Source: Parelaphostrongylus tenuis
Lineage: Eukaryota; Nematoda; Chromadorea; Rhabditida; Metastrongylidae
Assembly: GCA_019055375.1 (NCBI GenBank)
Contig: JAHQIW010000865.1
Span: 1-64,000, forward strand
Direction: 5' to 3'
DNA length: 64,000 nt
Below the pieces are notes generated by a model. That model saw only the letters and a list, made by a program, of their open reading frames with translations. It had not been told where the DNA came from and searched no databases. Shown piece by piece: positions 33,087 through 44,050 of the stretch. The position numbers and the translations under genes were made by a program. The first letter of the stretch is position 1. Every line of letters begins with the position of its first letter.

Positions 33087-33744
33087 TCTACAAGTTGACT
33101 ACAACAGACTACATGCATGACTCAAAAAGTAATTACTAGGGGTATTGAAATTTAAGCATGGTCTTAAGAACACTTCAAATGAAAGGTATGACCGCAAAGA
33201 TTAAAATTGCTTAACATCAATATTCAAAGTTTGGACCATTAGCGATATAACAAAGTTTCTTCCAGAATTCTATCATGTAAAATCTATGAATTTCTACGAA
33301 ACGATGAAAAAACTTTCAATGAATAATGAAGATACGCGCAATTGTGCGCCCCGAGTGTGAAAATCAACGTTTTTTCGCTTCTAATCGCTTCTAGAAACAT
33401 TAAGAAAGTGTCTTCGAAAAACATGTTCTGCATTGGAATCGTCGAGATTTAAGCTACCTAATAATTATTAACAGTCTGAGAGAGATATAAAAAGTCTTGT
33501 CTTTCATGGGTTAAAAGGTGCATCATTGTGACAGAATGATAGCGACTTATCAAAGATCTGAAGGGAATAGCTCACCCTTTCGGTGCTGTTGAAAGGAAAT
33601 TAGCCATTATCTACTGGCTAATCCTTCACTTTGAGGGGCTTTTGAATGATGTTGTTGAGCTGTTCTAACTGCTTTTGGCTGAATAATTTGATATTTATTG
33701 CTCTAGTGCCAAAACTCATGAGAAGACCTAATAATTGAATATTG

Positions 33745-36200
33745 TTGATTCATTAGGTCATACACAGCATATTGTGCTACCTTTGACTGTTCAAAATCTT
33801 GGAGCGCATTTGATGACATTGTAATTAGATTTCGTCAACAATCTGTGATTAAACCAGAGGCAAACAGTCACGTAAATCGATGGCTGCGAAAAAATGGTTT
33901 TTAGCCCTTTAGGGTTACAAGCGCAACCTAATTTGCAGCGTTATCTGGTCTTCAATTTGATAAATAAAGTCTTTCTGAAAACCAAAACTGTGTGAAAGAA
34001 ATAGTGGATTTACTTATCCGAACCGCGTGGCTGTCAAATATTACCTTTCCCATTGGAGATATCCTAGTTTCTAAATAGATTTCCAGAAATTTTCCTGTCA
34101 TAATGTGACGTAACCTTCTCATATTCAAGCCGATAGGATAAAATTCACTTGAGACAGACAAGACAGGAAATGTGAAGATTCTTATTTTAAATTAACTTGA
34201 CTATTCCAGTGTTTGTGGAAATGAGGAAAGTGACCATAGTTTGCTCATTGCATCACGCTTACTCTTCCCAGCGCCAACTTTGCGACACTCAGGCATGCGA
34301 CCAGTAACCATGGTGTTACTAGTATCATATTGCCAAATGCTGAAAATCGAAGTGGTTTATTAGAACGGTGTAAAACTCGGATCATAAATGACTATCACAG
34401 AGAGAGATGTGGAACTGTTTTTTCACATAGCTTTTTCGTCTGCAAAACGTGGTAGTACTCGGTATGTCATTAACAAAGGACCGTTAATGAGACATACTTA
34501 GACTATAATCTAAAATATAGCTCCAGAAAATTATGACGTCAGATTACGACCCCAGAAGATTGAATTTTTTGAAGATCTTCGCATTTCCTTCCATTAAATG
34601 CTTGGAGAGGACTTTCAAAGACACTTTCCTACATATTAAACCTTTGTATTACTCAAGAGGTCTACATAATGCGTTGCCTTCTCATAAAGTGAGAGAAATC
34701 GTAAGATCAAAGGTCAGTTTGTTATCAAAAGAAAGATCGACTTTCTGTTATATAAGAACTCCTTATTAATTCGTAAAAGATCTGTAGAACTAGATCAAGA
34801 GCAAATATGATAGCAGATAATAAATTCTTGGATCATATTCATGGGCATTAGAATTTCGTTCCAGTAGAATCGAATCATAAAAATTAACGATAAGCTGAGT
34901 TGTTGAACGTGATTATACGCAGTTGAAGAGCTGAATATAGAACATAATCTTCAATTATTTGGACAGGTGCTTTGCATTGGGAGCCTTCACATCATGAGGA
35001 TGTTAGGAAAAATGTCATCCGCTTAATGATCAATTGGGCAGTATTCCACGGCACATAATGATGAAAAGGATATCTATCAACCAGAACGCAGTCGATGTAC
35101 TTGAAAATTTTACCTAAGGACTAAGCAGAACCCATTAAAAAACACCACCACTGTTTCAGCTGCTTCTTTTGGACAATGTAAGTATTTTTATTTCACATAT
35201 TTATGCATTTGTCATCCATATCGACTCAGCTTGGGTTTATTTTTTAGACTTTTCTCACGATTTGATAAACATTCAGCAATGAGCACAACTTTTCAAAATT
35301 AGAACATAAAGAATTCCACCTGTCACATTTATTTGCCAGTGTGTTAATCAAGCGAATCGAGGTATTTGCAAGAGAACAACACAAATAAAGAAAATATTTC
35401 AGACCATTCAAAATATTAGGATAAAGCAGTTGAGTGACTACTATTTAGACCATTAAATCGAAGCAGCGGTATTTCCGGCTATTTTTTAGTCGTTGCACTA
35501 TCCATCACGTTCGCGCTTCCATATACTGAGCGTCTCCGTTGCAGAATCACAGGGCTTGCTTTCGCGCTACTTTTTATAAGTTGATTTTCTGTCAGTTACT
35601 TGGAGAAGGTTTATTTACCATCACGCTGCCGTTTTGAGCTCAGCGCACTGCAGTAGTAAACCATTGTCTTCTCATTTGCATTGGATCTCCTTTAGTCTTC
35701 AATAAACTCTCAAAATCCCAAAATTAGCGTAAGTGATTCGTTTTCATCTACAATTTTCTGCCATTTAGCTCCTATATTTCTGTAACGCTTCCACATTAAT
35801 TCCTGAAGCTATAAGTTACGAAAACTTTTAGTGTACGGTGGGTAGTTAGTTTCTGTTTTTACTGAAGGAAAAGCTTTCTCAAAGTGATTGCGATAAGCAG
35901 AACATTTACCGTGATCACTGTCCTTTACATCCTAGTGTTATTTCAGGTTTTACAAGGGAAACTCTACTGTCATTGAGCGAAGCTGACAAAACATGATTGC
36001 TAAATGTGTATCTGAACTTCTACCTACATTGGTTTTGTAGAGGAATCATTACGCTTAAAGAATGATCGCTTCCTTCCGCGTTAAATTGAAGAGGAAGGGG
36101 CAGGTTTTCTTAGAATTATTAGTTTTTGTTGATGATATATCAAAAGCCGACTTCCAATAAACGTCGGTAGTAATGAATAAATTCATTAGATGTTCCGGAC
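33745..36200. other. No gene recognised
   Basis: AT-rich sequence without an exon chain. A 78-codon frame at 34533-34769 (+, starting MTSDYDPRRLNFLKIFAF) is the only one with mildly protein-like composition; no splice or homology support. Confidence 0.35.
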
Positions 36201-36508
36201 AGGGAGCGGAGTTTGCGCAGGTATAGTGATGTATGCCACCAAAGACGAAATTCTGGTTCAGTATTACAAAAAGAATCGACTTATGCAGAATTTTGCGATA
36301 TTTTTGAGGAAGCCGAAATCTTAAAATAGCAGCTGAACAGCACACTAGAATTCGGAGATCTTTGTGAGATTAATGCGAAGAAAAAGATCGCTTGCAAGTT
36401 CTGGGATCTGCACAGTGTGTGAGGACAGTTACGTCGAACACACTTTAAGGAAATCTTACGAATTTTCCAGGCTGAGTTAGAAAGAGATGCGCTCAATTAT
36501 TGGTGAAG
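36200..36508 (+). pseudogene. Degenerate coding remnant, unknown
   Basis: One + strand frame stays protein-like over about 90 codons but is cut by two stops: ESTYAEFCDIFEEAEILK, stop, QLNSTLEFGDLCEINAKKK...ACKFWDLHSV, stop, GQLRRTHFKEILRIF then ERDALNYW. Minus-strand frames overlap (36055-36496) but are less protein-like. It looks like an old coding relic, possibly from a retroelement; no family is assigned. Confidence 0.3.
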
Positions 36509-36519
36509 AAAATTGAGTG

Positions 36520-38480
36520 AAATCTTGGGGACATTGCCTTTTCAAGAGCTTGGACGTATTTCTATGAGTGAATTGAAACAGTATTCTCTTTGGAGTTGCT
36601 GAGTTGCTCACTGAGCGACCTTAACTGAAAGAAATAAACAAAATATTGCAAAGTAAGGACTTGCATGGCAATTTGAACTTTGGAAGTCGTTATGACTCAG
36701 AACTCGATAATGACATCATGCTACTAATATAAAGTCGTACAGCAAATATTGTCTCCTACGCTCACCTGACGAACGCTTCATTTTTCCAAAAATTTTTAAA
36801 TACAAAGCTGTATAAATCAACGACAGTATCCCATTTCTTTTTTTTGGGAAAGCATTATACTTAGGAGTTCTGACTGGTAGAAGAAGCAGTTTATATGCGC
36901 TTAGCTTTAGCTATCATTCTACATCACTTTAATTAGTTAATCATTTCGCAACACCAACGGGCACAAGTTAGCAAAACAAAAATGGATTGAAGGAGAGAAG
37001 AAACAGAAGAGCGATAAGATGAGGAACAGCGGTAAAAGGCTCATGCCTTGTTAAGATGTTCAAAACATTCAAAATTTCCTAGAGAGGAAATTTGCTAAAG
37101 GACTAAAGAGGAATTGGATTTTAGTTCTCAATCATTTTGAACTAGCAGGATAGTCGCAAAAACCAACGAGACTACAGAGTGCACCATTCCAACATTCCGA
37201 GCATAGCCCCACTGACATTTAATGCACGATCTTGAGAAAAAGTGACGGAGAACGCTACGTGAGCACAGAAAAGCAAATTATACTTCTTCAAAATCTTTCA
37301 CAGAGAACTTTCACTTGAGTGGCAATGATCTATGGATCGTAGTCATCCTCAGTTTGGTCAATACAGTTCCTTAATAGCTGATATGTGTCCGTGTGGGTTT
37401 GAAGTAGTCGTTATTTTTGCATAGTATGCATCAGATTAAGTGTGTCATTGCGAATGTGTCAAGTACATTGGGACGTACTGTAGCGAGAAGAAGAGAAATG
37501 AAGACGCCATCGTTGGGGAACGATTTTTCATTCGAACTGTCCCCTAATACGAGCTAAAACGTATTTGCATTTGTTGCAGACTTTCTTGAGCCATCGATCA
37601 TCTGCATGTAGCTGACAGGAAAATTGAAAAGGTAGTAACTTGCGCGTTGCTTCGTTCTCCGTCTATCCAACAATTCTTCTTATTCATTGCAGACTCAATA
37701 GCACTCGAAATTGCAATCAAATAGCATTATTGTAGTACTCCGGTTTCTGCATTATTATGCTTTGATTTGCTTGCCGAGTGACTGTTTGGGAACCTAAAAA
37801 GAAGGTCTATAAATTGATTGTAAAACAATAAAGACTGACTGACCTTTTCAGAACCACCAGTTTCAATCACCACGCGCAGTGCAAGTCGCAGCCGGTGCGC
37901 GATTTTTGCTATTTTATCGAGGTTTTTCACCGTTTTCGACTTGATTATAGGTTTCCTTTGTGATATTTGGATACTTTACAATTTTCTTTAGCATCCTATC
38001 TTTAGGCAATTTTTTGAATACTAAATTGTTTTATTTTTTTAGTGCTAACATTCATGTTTGGGCAAAAAGCTCTCTTTTACTACGTAAGTACGCTGTGATG
38101 GCTAACTAGTAATTGCAATAACTTGAACATAGAACTGATGATATAAATCTACCAGTTTTGATATAATTTATCATGTAACTACTTGAAAGTCGTAATAGCG
38201 ACTGAAAATCGGCGCCCAATAAGTAGTTTGCTCAAATAAGGTGCTCCACAGTTCGTGAATCACCGATAACTTTTACCATGACTGAGTTTACTACTTTTCC
38301 CTTATTCCAACCCATACTCAACAAAAGCGTATTTTTTATTCTTATTACAGGAGGCATTCTAAAAGTCATTAGATAATAGCTCAAATCCCAATAATTTAAA
38401 CGTTGTATTTTGGATGGCATTTATATTTAATGTACCTTGTAGGAATGTTTATACTATTCGGTTATCGTCCCCGCCCCCCA
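36520..38480. other. No gene recognised
   Basis: No convincing exon, repeat family member or RNA gene seen. Short frames (37727-37930, 38232-38420, both -) are unsupported. Confidence 0.35.
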
Positions 38481-38486
38481 CCCCCT

Positions 38487-38622
38487 CTTATTAGTGACTC
38501 ACACCCACACTGAACCCTACTTCATAGTAGGGGATGGGAAGACATGTGTGGTGATAGCACATGATATTGTGTTTTCACCACCTTTTTTCAGTCGATGGAT
38601 TACGGCTGGTACATAAAAACTG
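38487..38622 (+). repeat. Repeat family D, copy 1
   Basis: CACTGAACCCTACTTCATAG and a hairpin-forming TGGTGATAGCACATGATATT...TTCACCA match 52.85-53.03 and 53.34-53.51 kb. The hairpin pairs at about 12 of 13 positions around TGATAT. A C-rich tract (CCGCCCCCCACCCCC) precedes it. Confidence 0.5.
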
Positions 38623-39718
38623 ATCCATCTCACGACCGCTTTTAAACCCTGTTATAAGCATTCAGTAAAATCTGTTAAGAATGTGGAATAATAGTGGTGA
38701 TAATTCTCCTATTTGGACTCATCGTAGCACCCTCCCTCGGTTTTTTACTCGCTCAAATCCTTAAGGCTATCCAGCTAAGGTTCGACGGACTGGGGGAGGC
38801 GGGTGGAGCCCCACTGATGAACGGGACGATACCTCTGAAACGCTTATGGCTCTTACGTGAAAACCTCGGTAAGGCTTGAAACATTTTCCAGATGACACTG
38901 AATGTTTATAGCGAGGTCAAAAAACACGTCGATGAGATGGGTATCGCATATACGCTGTTATAGTAAAAACAAATTTTTAACTCACATTCAAGCATTTTTC
39001 GTTCAAGCAAAGCTTTTTCTAAAAATTTAGTAATTACTCGATAGCGCAAGCTTCGACAAATTTAATAGTGCTGTTGATTTTCAAGAAAAATTTTTTGCTG
39101 ATCTGCAACACTGAATTAACCGTTCGGGAACCATATGGCTCATATTAACCCATGGGTGTATTTTGCTTCCCAGAGTTTTCTACGGTGCACGCATAAGAAG
39201 TGGAACTATGGGGAGATTACTTGGTAAATTAGGGTTCTAAGAGAATATCATCTTTATCCAATGATAAAATACCACTAAAGAGATTTCTGTGGAAATTTTT
39301 ACGGACTTTTTAATTGGAAAGAACGCACATGTGTCAATAAATGAAGTATTTTCAACAACAACAACCACCGCATCTTCTCAGATGCTAACACAATCTACAA
39401 CAATTATTTATCAATTAGTTCTTTCTAAGCTGTACTTTTATACTTGTTCGATAGCTTGGGAAATGCCGATTTTTATGGCATGCTTAATTCGCGGTTCGAC
39501 CTTCATAGTACGTTTTCCTAACGTATAAAGTAGAATGTTTTGCAGCCGTAGTTTATTTTTGAAATTCACAGCGGAATTTTTGATGTTACAATGTGATTTC
39601 TAGATTAGATTATACCTTTATCTCGAGTGCTTTGTTTAGACCACGCTCAAATTTCAATATATCCTTTCATCATTATTTGAGCCAACATGTCATGTGGTCT
39701 GATAAGGGCTCTTGTACA

Positions 39719-39760
39719 GCCCGAGACACGTGTTTCTCCTTACAGACTCATCAGCCGGGC
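39719..39760 (-). ncRNA. Hammerhead in H6, left, 1-base deletion
   Basis: Minus strand: GCCCGG, CTGATGA, GTC-TGTAAG-GA, GAAA, CACGTG, TC, TCGGGC. Compared with the right copy it lacks one C at the end of stem II, which breaks the closing G-C pair next to the core. Otherwise it is complete. Confidence 0.6.
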
Positions 39761-40046
39761 AGAACCCGTCGTCTGTCGATCTTTTTATAGTCAGTTCTCT
39801 TGGGAGCCTTACACTCTTTATAGAGATTTATTGACGACGTACGTCGTGGTCCAAGCAAGCACTCGAGATAAAGGTATAATTATGATAAAAGTACCAGCAA
39901 TGAGCAATCGAGTGCACAACACTCTGTGTTAGGTGAATGTTTCACTTGACATAGAGTGTAAAGCGTACGTCGTCGATAACTCTTTATAAGGAGTGTAAGG
40001 TTCCCGAGAGAACTGACTATGAAAAGATCGACAGACGACGGGATCT

Positions 40047-40089
40047 GCTCGGCTGATGAGTCTGTAAGGACGAAACACGTGTCTCGGGC
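40047..40089 (+). ncRNA. Hammerhead ribozyme in H6, right
   Basis: GCTCGG, CTGATGA, GTC-TGTAAG-GAC, GAAA, CACGTG, TC, TCGGGC. All core bases are present, stem II is a perfect 3 bp helix, stem I is six pairs (two G-U), and predicted cleavage is after C at 40083. Stem III is a palindrome CACGTG, which cannot fold fully on itself but could pair between two molecules, as in minimal stem-III hammerheads that work as dimers. Confidence 0.8.
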
Positions 40090-40451
40090 TGTACAAGAGC
40101 CCTTACCAGACCACATGACATGTTGGCTCAAATAATGATGAAAGTATAGATTAGATTAGACAGAATATTACTGGGTGGACCCATTCAAACGTATCTTCAG
40201 TGAGATAATTGTCCACTGTTCTTGAAAAACCCACTAATCCTTACTAACTGAGTGGAGTGTAGTCACATCGTATGAGATGTGGTCGAATTTTTCTTTCTTT
40301 TCACTCAGCAGGGCTTCTTCACTAAACTTTTAGTAATCATTCAGCAGCTTAAAAACGGGAAAATTTAGCACTGAATTTGATTAGTAAGGAGACTTTCATA
40401 TTAAGTTTTGCCAACAAGAAAAAAGATCACGTTGTGCTCAAGAGCGTATCT

Positions 40452-40725
40452 GATACAATGGTTAGAGGTGCTTTGCAACCCACACGAGGTTTAATCTCTC
40501 ACTCATCTCTCACTAAGCCTTTCACCCTTTCGGGGCCCGAAAATTTTGTGCCACACTTGTCTGGGAGCATAAAGCTCAATATTTCGGTAGACCACTGCCA
40601 GCCATTATGAAGGCCAGACATCCCTTCAGTTACCTCAAACGAAAACATAATTTGATGACGATTGCATGGCGCATCCCTCAAAGATTCTACGACGCCAAGA
40701 GCTTTATTCTTCTGGTTTCTTGCTC
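40452..40725 (+). repeat. SINE family B, copy 3
   Basis: The head CAATGGTTAGAGGTGCTTTG..TTTAATCTCTCACTC, the AGGCCAGACATCCCTTCAGT block and the tail GATTGCATGGCGCATCCCTC...CGCCAAGAGCTTTATTCTT align with copies 1 and 2. A long minus-strand frame (40499-41008) runs over this SINE and is therefore not treated as a gene. Confidence 0.65.
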
Positions 40726-41139
40726 TAAGAGTACATTTTTTCAACTCCACGCGCACCTTGTTCAATACTACACAATGAAATTTGGATTCTAAGCATACTT
40801 TATCGCTACGAAGGAATTGATTAATACTGGAATGAGTTCTATAAGCGAATTTTCGTTGCAAGGAAATCCCATATCTCAAACATTTGTAATTAAAAAAAGC
40901 TACATATTTGGAATGTTGAGAATTATAATGTCCTGCTATTTTCATGTGAGCATTATGTCGTTTGATCAGCTGCGTGTTGTGCTCTTGACATAGGAAATGA
41001 AGGATCATTTCCGTAATCCGTACTCTGTTTCGATTTATTAGAAGAAATGCTTAATTGTCTTAAATCAGGCGAATTTCAATGATATACATCAACTTAGTAG
41101 TCAATTTATTGCATTGTTATAGCAACAAGTAAAATTATG

Positions 41140-41610
41140 TTTCACACTTGAGCACTTTTGGCCGGACAGAGCTTCTTTCTAAGGATTTCAATATACATTC
41201 GATAGCTTGAACTTCGGCAATTTTGATGGTATTTGGTTTTTTCATCAAAACCTTGTCATTGTGCTATAGCAGCCGAAAAAAGCATTGAGTTTCGCAAATC
41301 TGAATCATCTTCATTTCCTCACAGTGATTTAAGCACATGGAGAAAACGCGCTTCGCGATTTTTTTAGAATTTTGAAAGCTATTTGATAGCTTAAGTCTCG
41401 AAAATTTTGAAGATCTATTTGATTTTTAAAATGGGCTTTTTATTCTGCTGCAACAGCCAAAATAAAAGTATGTTCACACTCAAGCCTTTCTCGCTGGAGA
41501 AAACTTTTCCTTCAAATTTTTCACTAGTCGTTTGCTAGCCTTAATTTTGCTAATTACATCCGAATACTTAGCTTTTGAAAAAGTTTGAAAAAGACTGCAT
41601 GATTTGCTGT
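41140..41610 (+). repeat. Diverged tandem repeat, about 165 bp unit
   Basis: Three head-to-tail units begin near 41140, 41300 and 41465. Each contains a GAGC/AAGC box, a TTTTT..A.TTT run, T..GATAGCTT or T..GCTAGCCTT, AATTTTG, and a CTGTAGCAGCC/CAACAGCC-like end. A related single unit lies at about 38975-39120. Divergence is high; alignment was by eye. Confidence 0.45.
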
Positions 41611-42431
41611 AGTAGTGAAAAAATATTGGGTCCCTCACTCGTCCCGCATTTTTTTTACTCAGACATGCAGATAGAATCAGTAGCGTAGCGCGGCTTAAAG
41701 AAGGTTTCCAAAGAAATGAATTACACCGAAATTTTCGTAATTTGAGGCATCGAAAAACTACCAAAGCTCTTAGAAAAGTAAAAAAGGGCGTTCCTCTCAA
41801 GGGATCGAAACAATATGCGCATAACGAAAGAGTAGTGAAATGAACCATAAACATGAGCGAAATATGGATAGACATAAGTGAGAAAGCATAGAATTGCCTA
41901 GTGAAAGTGCGAGCTATGACCGTTTCGTACGTATCCAATCTCAATCAAAAAAGTGGCGTTTTAGAAAAAACTTTGGCATTTATTCCAGGTTGCAGCGATG
42001 AAGAGATAGATATTCGTATAGAGCATTAGTGGATTTAGAGAAAGTTTTCTTCGATAAGGCATTGAAATAAAATCTTCTCTACAACTCTATGAAAGTTTCG
42101 ATTTTGAAAATTTCATTACTACTGAGATTGTTTTTCGATCTATCGATGAAATGGCATCGCATTGCAAAGTGTAGTATCATTTTTGACAAACAGTTCTTTG
42201 TTTTATGATTGTTTAGGCATTTTTCAATCAAATATAGCCACTCTGAAGTTTCCTCTACTCCATTTTTTTAATGACGAATAAGCCCGTTTTACTGATGATA
42301 AGAATCCAAATTTCATTGAGAAACTACCACGTTGTCACTGGGACGATTTGGGCTCGCCGTGCCGCCGCTCATTCTCGCTGCCTGCTGCGCCACAAAATTA
42401 ACTTGAAACCCAGGTAATTAAGATTGTAATA

Positions 42432-42925
42432 GGTTGGGGAAAGTTTGTAACCTTTTGGGTGTTGGCCATTTTTTGTGTTTTTGGGCCATTTGAAAGCCCA
42501 TCTTCTTCCGCATTGATTGGTATGTAATTTATCTATTATTTCAAGAAGGAGATAACAAGCGAGCATATTAGGCTGTTAATGGTGCCCTAATGGCTGTTGG
42601 GTTCAAATGAAACGGTGGCAAGTGAACGCATCAATCTCATTTGGGACGAAGACACAGTTGGTAAAGGTACAGTGTATAGTTGGTTCAAAAAGTGTGACGA
42701 AGGTGAAGGAAGTTTGGAAGATTAGCCGCGTTCAGGAGGTCCAAAATAAGTTGGTCATCAAGCTGTGCTTAAAGCGATTGAAGAAAATCCCTCTTTGACA
42801 ACTCTGCCATTCATTTCTTCAACAGCAAGAAATCGGAATTTTATGCTCGCGGAATCGATCTGTTGTAGGAGAAGTGGCAGGAAGTGCTTGAAGTTGAAGG
42901 GGAGTACTTTGACTACCAGTTTTGT
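42432..42925 (+). mobile_element. Mariner deletion derivative, N-C fused
   Basis: Begins GGTTGGGGAAAGTTTGTAAC after a TA, a mariner-type 5' end. A single frame gives an N-terminal domain (SERINLIWDEDTVGKGTVYS, WFKKCDEGEGSLED, RSGGPK) and IEENPSLTT. It then jumps within about 20 bases to the very C-terminus (SEFYARGIDLL, EKWQEVLEVEGEYFDYQF). The whole catalytic domain is missing. Four stops are present and no 3' TIR was seen, so it is an immobile or cross-mobilised deletion derivative. Confidence 0.75.
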
Positions 42926-43042
42926 CTTTGTTCGAGTGTAGTAGATGCATAAATCATTATTCGAAATACCTAGTATTTTACTGTAATTTGCGCAGTGCTA
43001 TGATCATCCATATATTCCTAAGAGAATTGTGTGATAAGCAAA

Positions 43043-43128
43043 AACACGGCCTGAGGCGCAAATCGAACCCGCGTTTCACCCATACCGGAGACGCGTTCTA
43101 CCACTACACCGCTGAGCTACATTCGCTC
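43043..43128 (-). other. tRNA-like relic
   Basis: The minus strand reads GTAGCTCAGCGGTGTAGTGG (canonical D-arm and A box) and, 30 bases on, GCGGGTTCGATTTGCGC (B box). The 5' GGAGCGA has no complementary 3' acceptor and the anticodon arm does not fold, so it is a pseudo-tRNA or SINE head. Confidence 0.45.
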
Positions 43129-43814
43129 CAACAGTCATTCTTCAATATCTCTATGATAGCTGTACGTCATTAAACTCTAGCAGGTTTGATCGGGTATGCG
43201 ATTTCGTTTTATTTTGTGAAACGTAACCTTGATTCCCTTGCTACAGCGCACTAAAAAAACCATCAAGAAACTAAATAATTTTTAGAATCTGCACTTTTTG
43301 GTCTGTAGAATGATCATTGAAACTCTATCAAAAAGCCATGCATAAACGATAGTGAAGCATGTAGATCACAGCAACAGCGTAACGTAATTTCTGTTACTCG
43401 TTACTACAGTGCAGTAAACAGCTTCGATTGAGATTGAAATCAAAATGGGAGCTTTCATTCAGAACAACCATTTCATGAGCCATCAAATAATCCTTGAAGC
43501 TTCAGTAAAAAAACTTTGTTCCGTCAAAAAGCCAAGCCAACGCGAGTACAAATTGCGCTACACTTCGAAGAAATCACTCTTCTCTCCGTTGCTACAGTTC
43601 ATTGCAAAAGCGTTTTTAGAAATTAAGTGTACAATCAGAACCGCAATTCTTTCAGCTATCAAATGACTACTAAAAGTCCAATGAAAAGTCGTGCTCAACA
43701 AGGAAACCACTGAAATTTGCGTGTACCACGAGTGGTACACATATTCCCGAAAGGATTGAAGAATTGAATACTGATTCTGTGAACAACATGGGCTTTATTG
43801 AGAGTTTCGACATC

Positions 43815-44050
43815 AATGGGCGCGCCGTGGCCTAGGAGTTGTGACGCCCGTCGCGGCGAGGCGCAAAGTCGATCCTCACTTCCGCCACTCTTCGGCATTC
43901 AACAGCAACCGTCTATGGAACGCCACAGCCAGGCTGCCCTTGAAATTGCAAGGAGACGTGCGCAACCAGTTTTCTACTACGTTCAAAGAGAAGACGAAAA
44001 AAAACGAATCGAATGCTAGAAGTATTTGGATCATCCTAGTGAAAAAATAA
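43815..44050 (+). repeat. SINE family A, copy 7
   Basis: Forward copy with a well-kept head GCGCCGTGGCCTAGGAGTTG, then TGTGACGCCCGTCGCGGCGA, CGCCACAGCCAGGCTGCC, GCAAGGAGACGTGCGCAACC and the AATCGAATGCTAGAAGTATT tail. Confidence 0.8.

Larger units (their letters stand above)
32620..33185. mobile_element. Hammerhead family 1 element H5, nested
   Basis: An inverted partial unit (hammerhead on the minus strand near 32.68 kb) is followed by a forward unit with its own hammerhead near 33.06 kb. The arm sequence GATTGAAATTCGAGCG..GTCTAACG...CACTCGAAGCG occurs before, and ATTGAAATTTAAGCATGGTC...CACTTCAAATG after, the forward hammerhead. This is the same tandem-plus-inverted layout as H2 and H6, inserted inside a mariner derivative. 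Confidence 0.65.
32546..33731. mobile_element. Mariner-type TIR element with insert
   Basis: The left end TTAGGTCTTCTTATAAGT...AGAGCAATAAACACCAGA and the inverted right end (TTTATTGCTCTAGTGCCAAA...AGAAGACCTAA) match each other and the TIRs of the element at 21.8-22.7 kb. TA dinucleotides flank both ends. The interior between about 32620 and 33185 is a hammerhead family 1 element; the rest shows no readable transposase. Confidence 0.7.
39613..40146. mobile_element. Hammerhead family 1 element H6, inverted dimer
   Basis: 534 bp flanked by a perfect 12 bp direct repeat TAGATTAGATTA (39601-39612 and 40147-40158). The left part (about 39660-39800) is the reverse complement of the right part (about 40000-40140), from GACATGTTGGCTCAAATAAT through the hammerhead to GACGACGGG. 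The unit between contains CGAGTGCACAACACTCTGTG and CATAGAGTGTAAAGCGTACG. Of the family 1 copies, this one has the clearest boundaries. Confidence 0.8.

Noticed and set aside
38805..38850. CTGATGAACGGG...CTCTGAAACGC as another hammerhead
   Set aside because: Stem II contains a mismatch, no stem III or UH cleavage site can be placed, and flanking sequence matches neither hammerhead family.
40499..41008. Longest open frame in the window, 169 codons on the minus strand
   Set aside because: Its 3' half lies over SINE B copy 3 in antisense, and it has no splice or domain support.
41480..41944. 154-codon minus-strand frame
   Set aside because: It overlaps the diverged tandem repeat and reads as hydrophobic low-information sequence without a recognisable domain.
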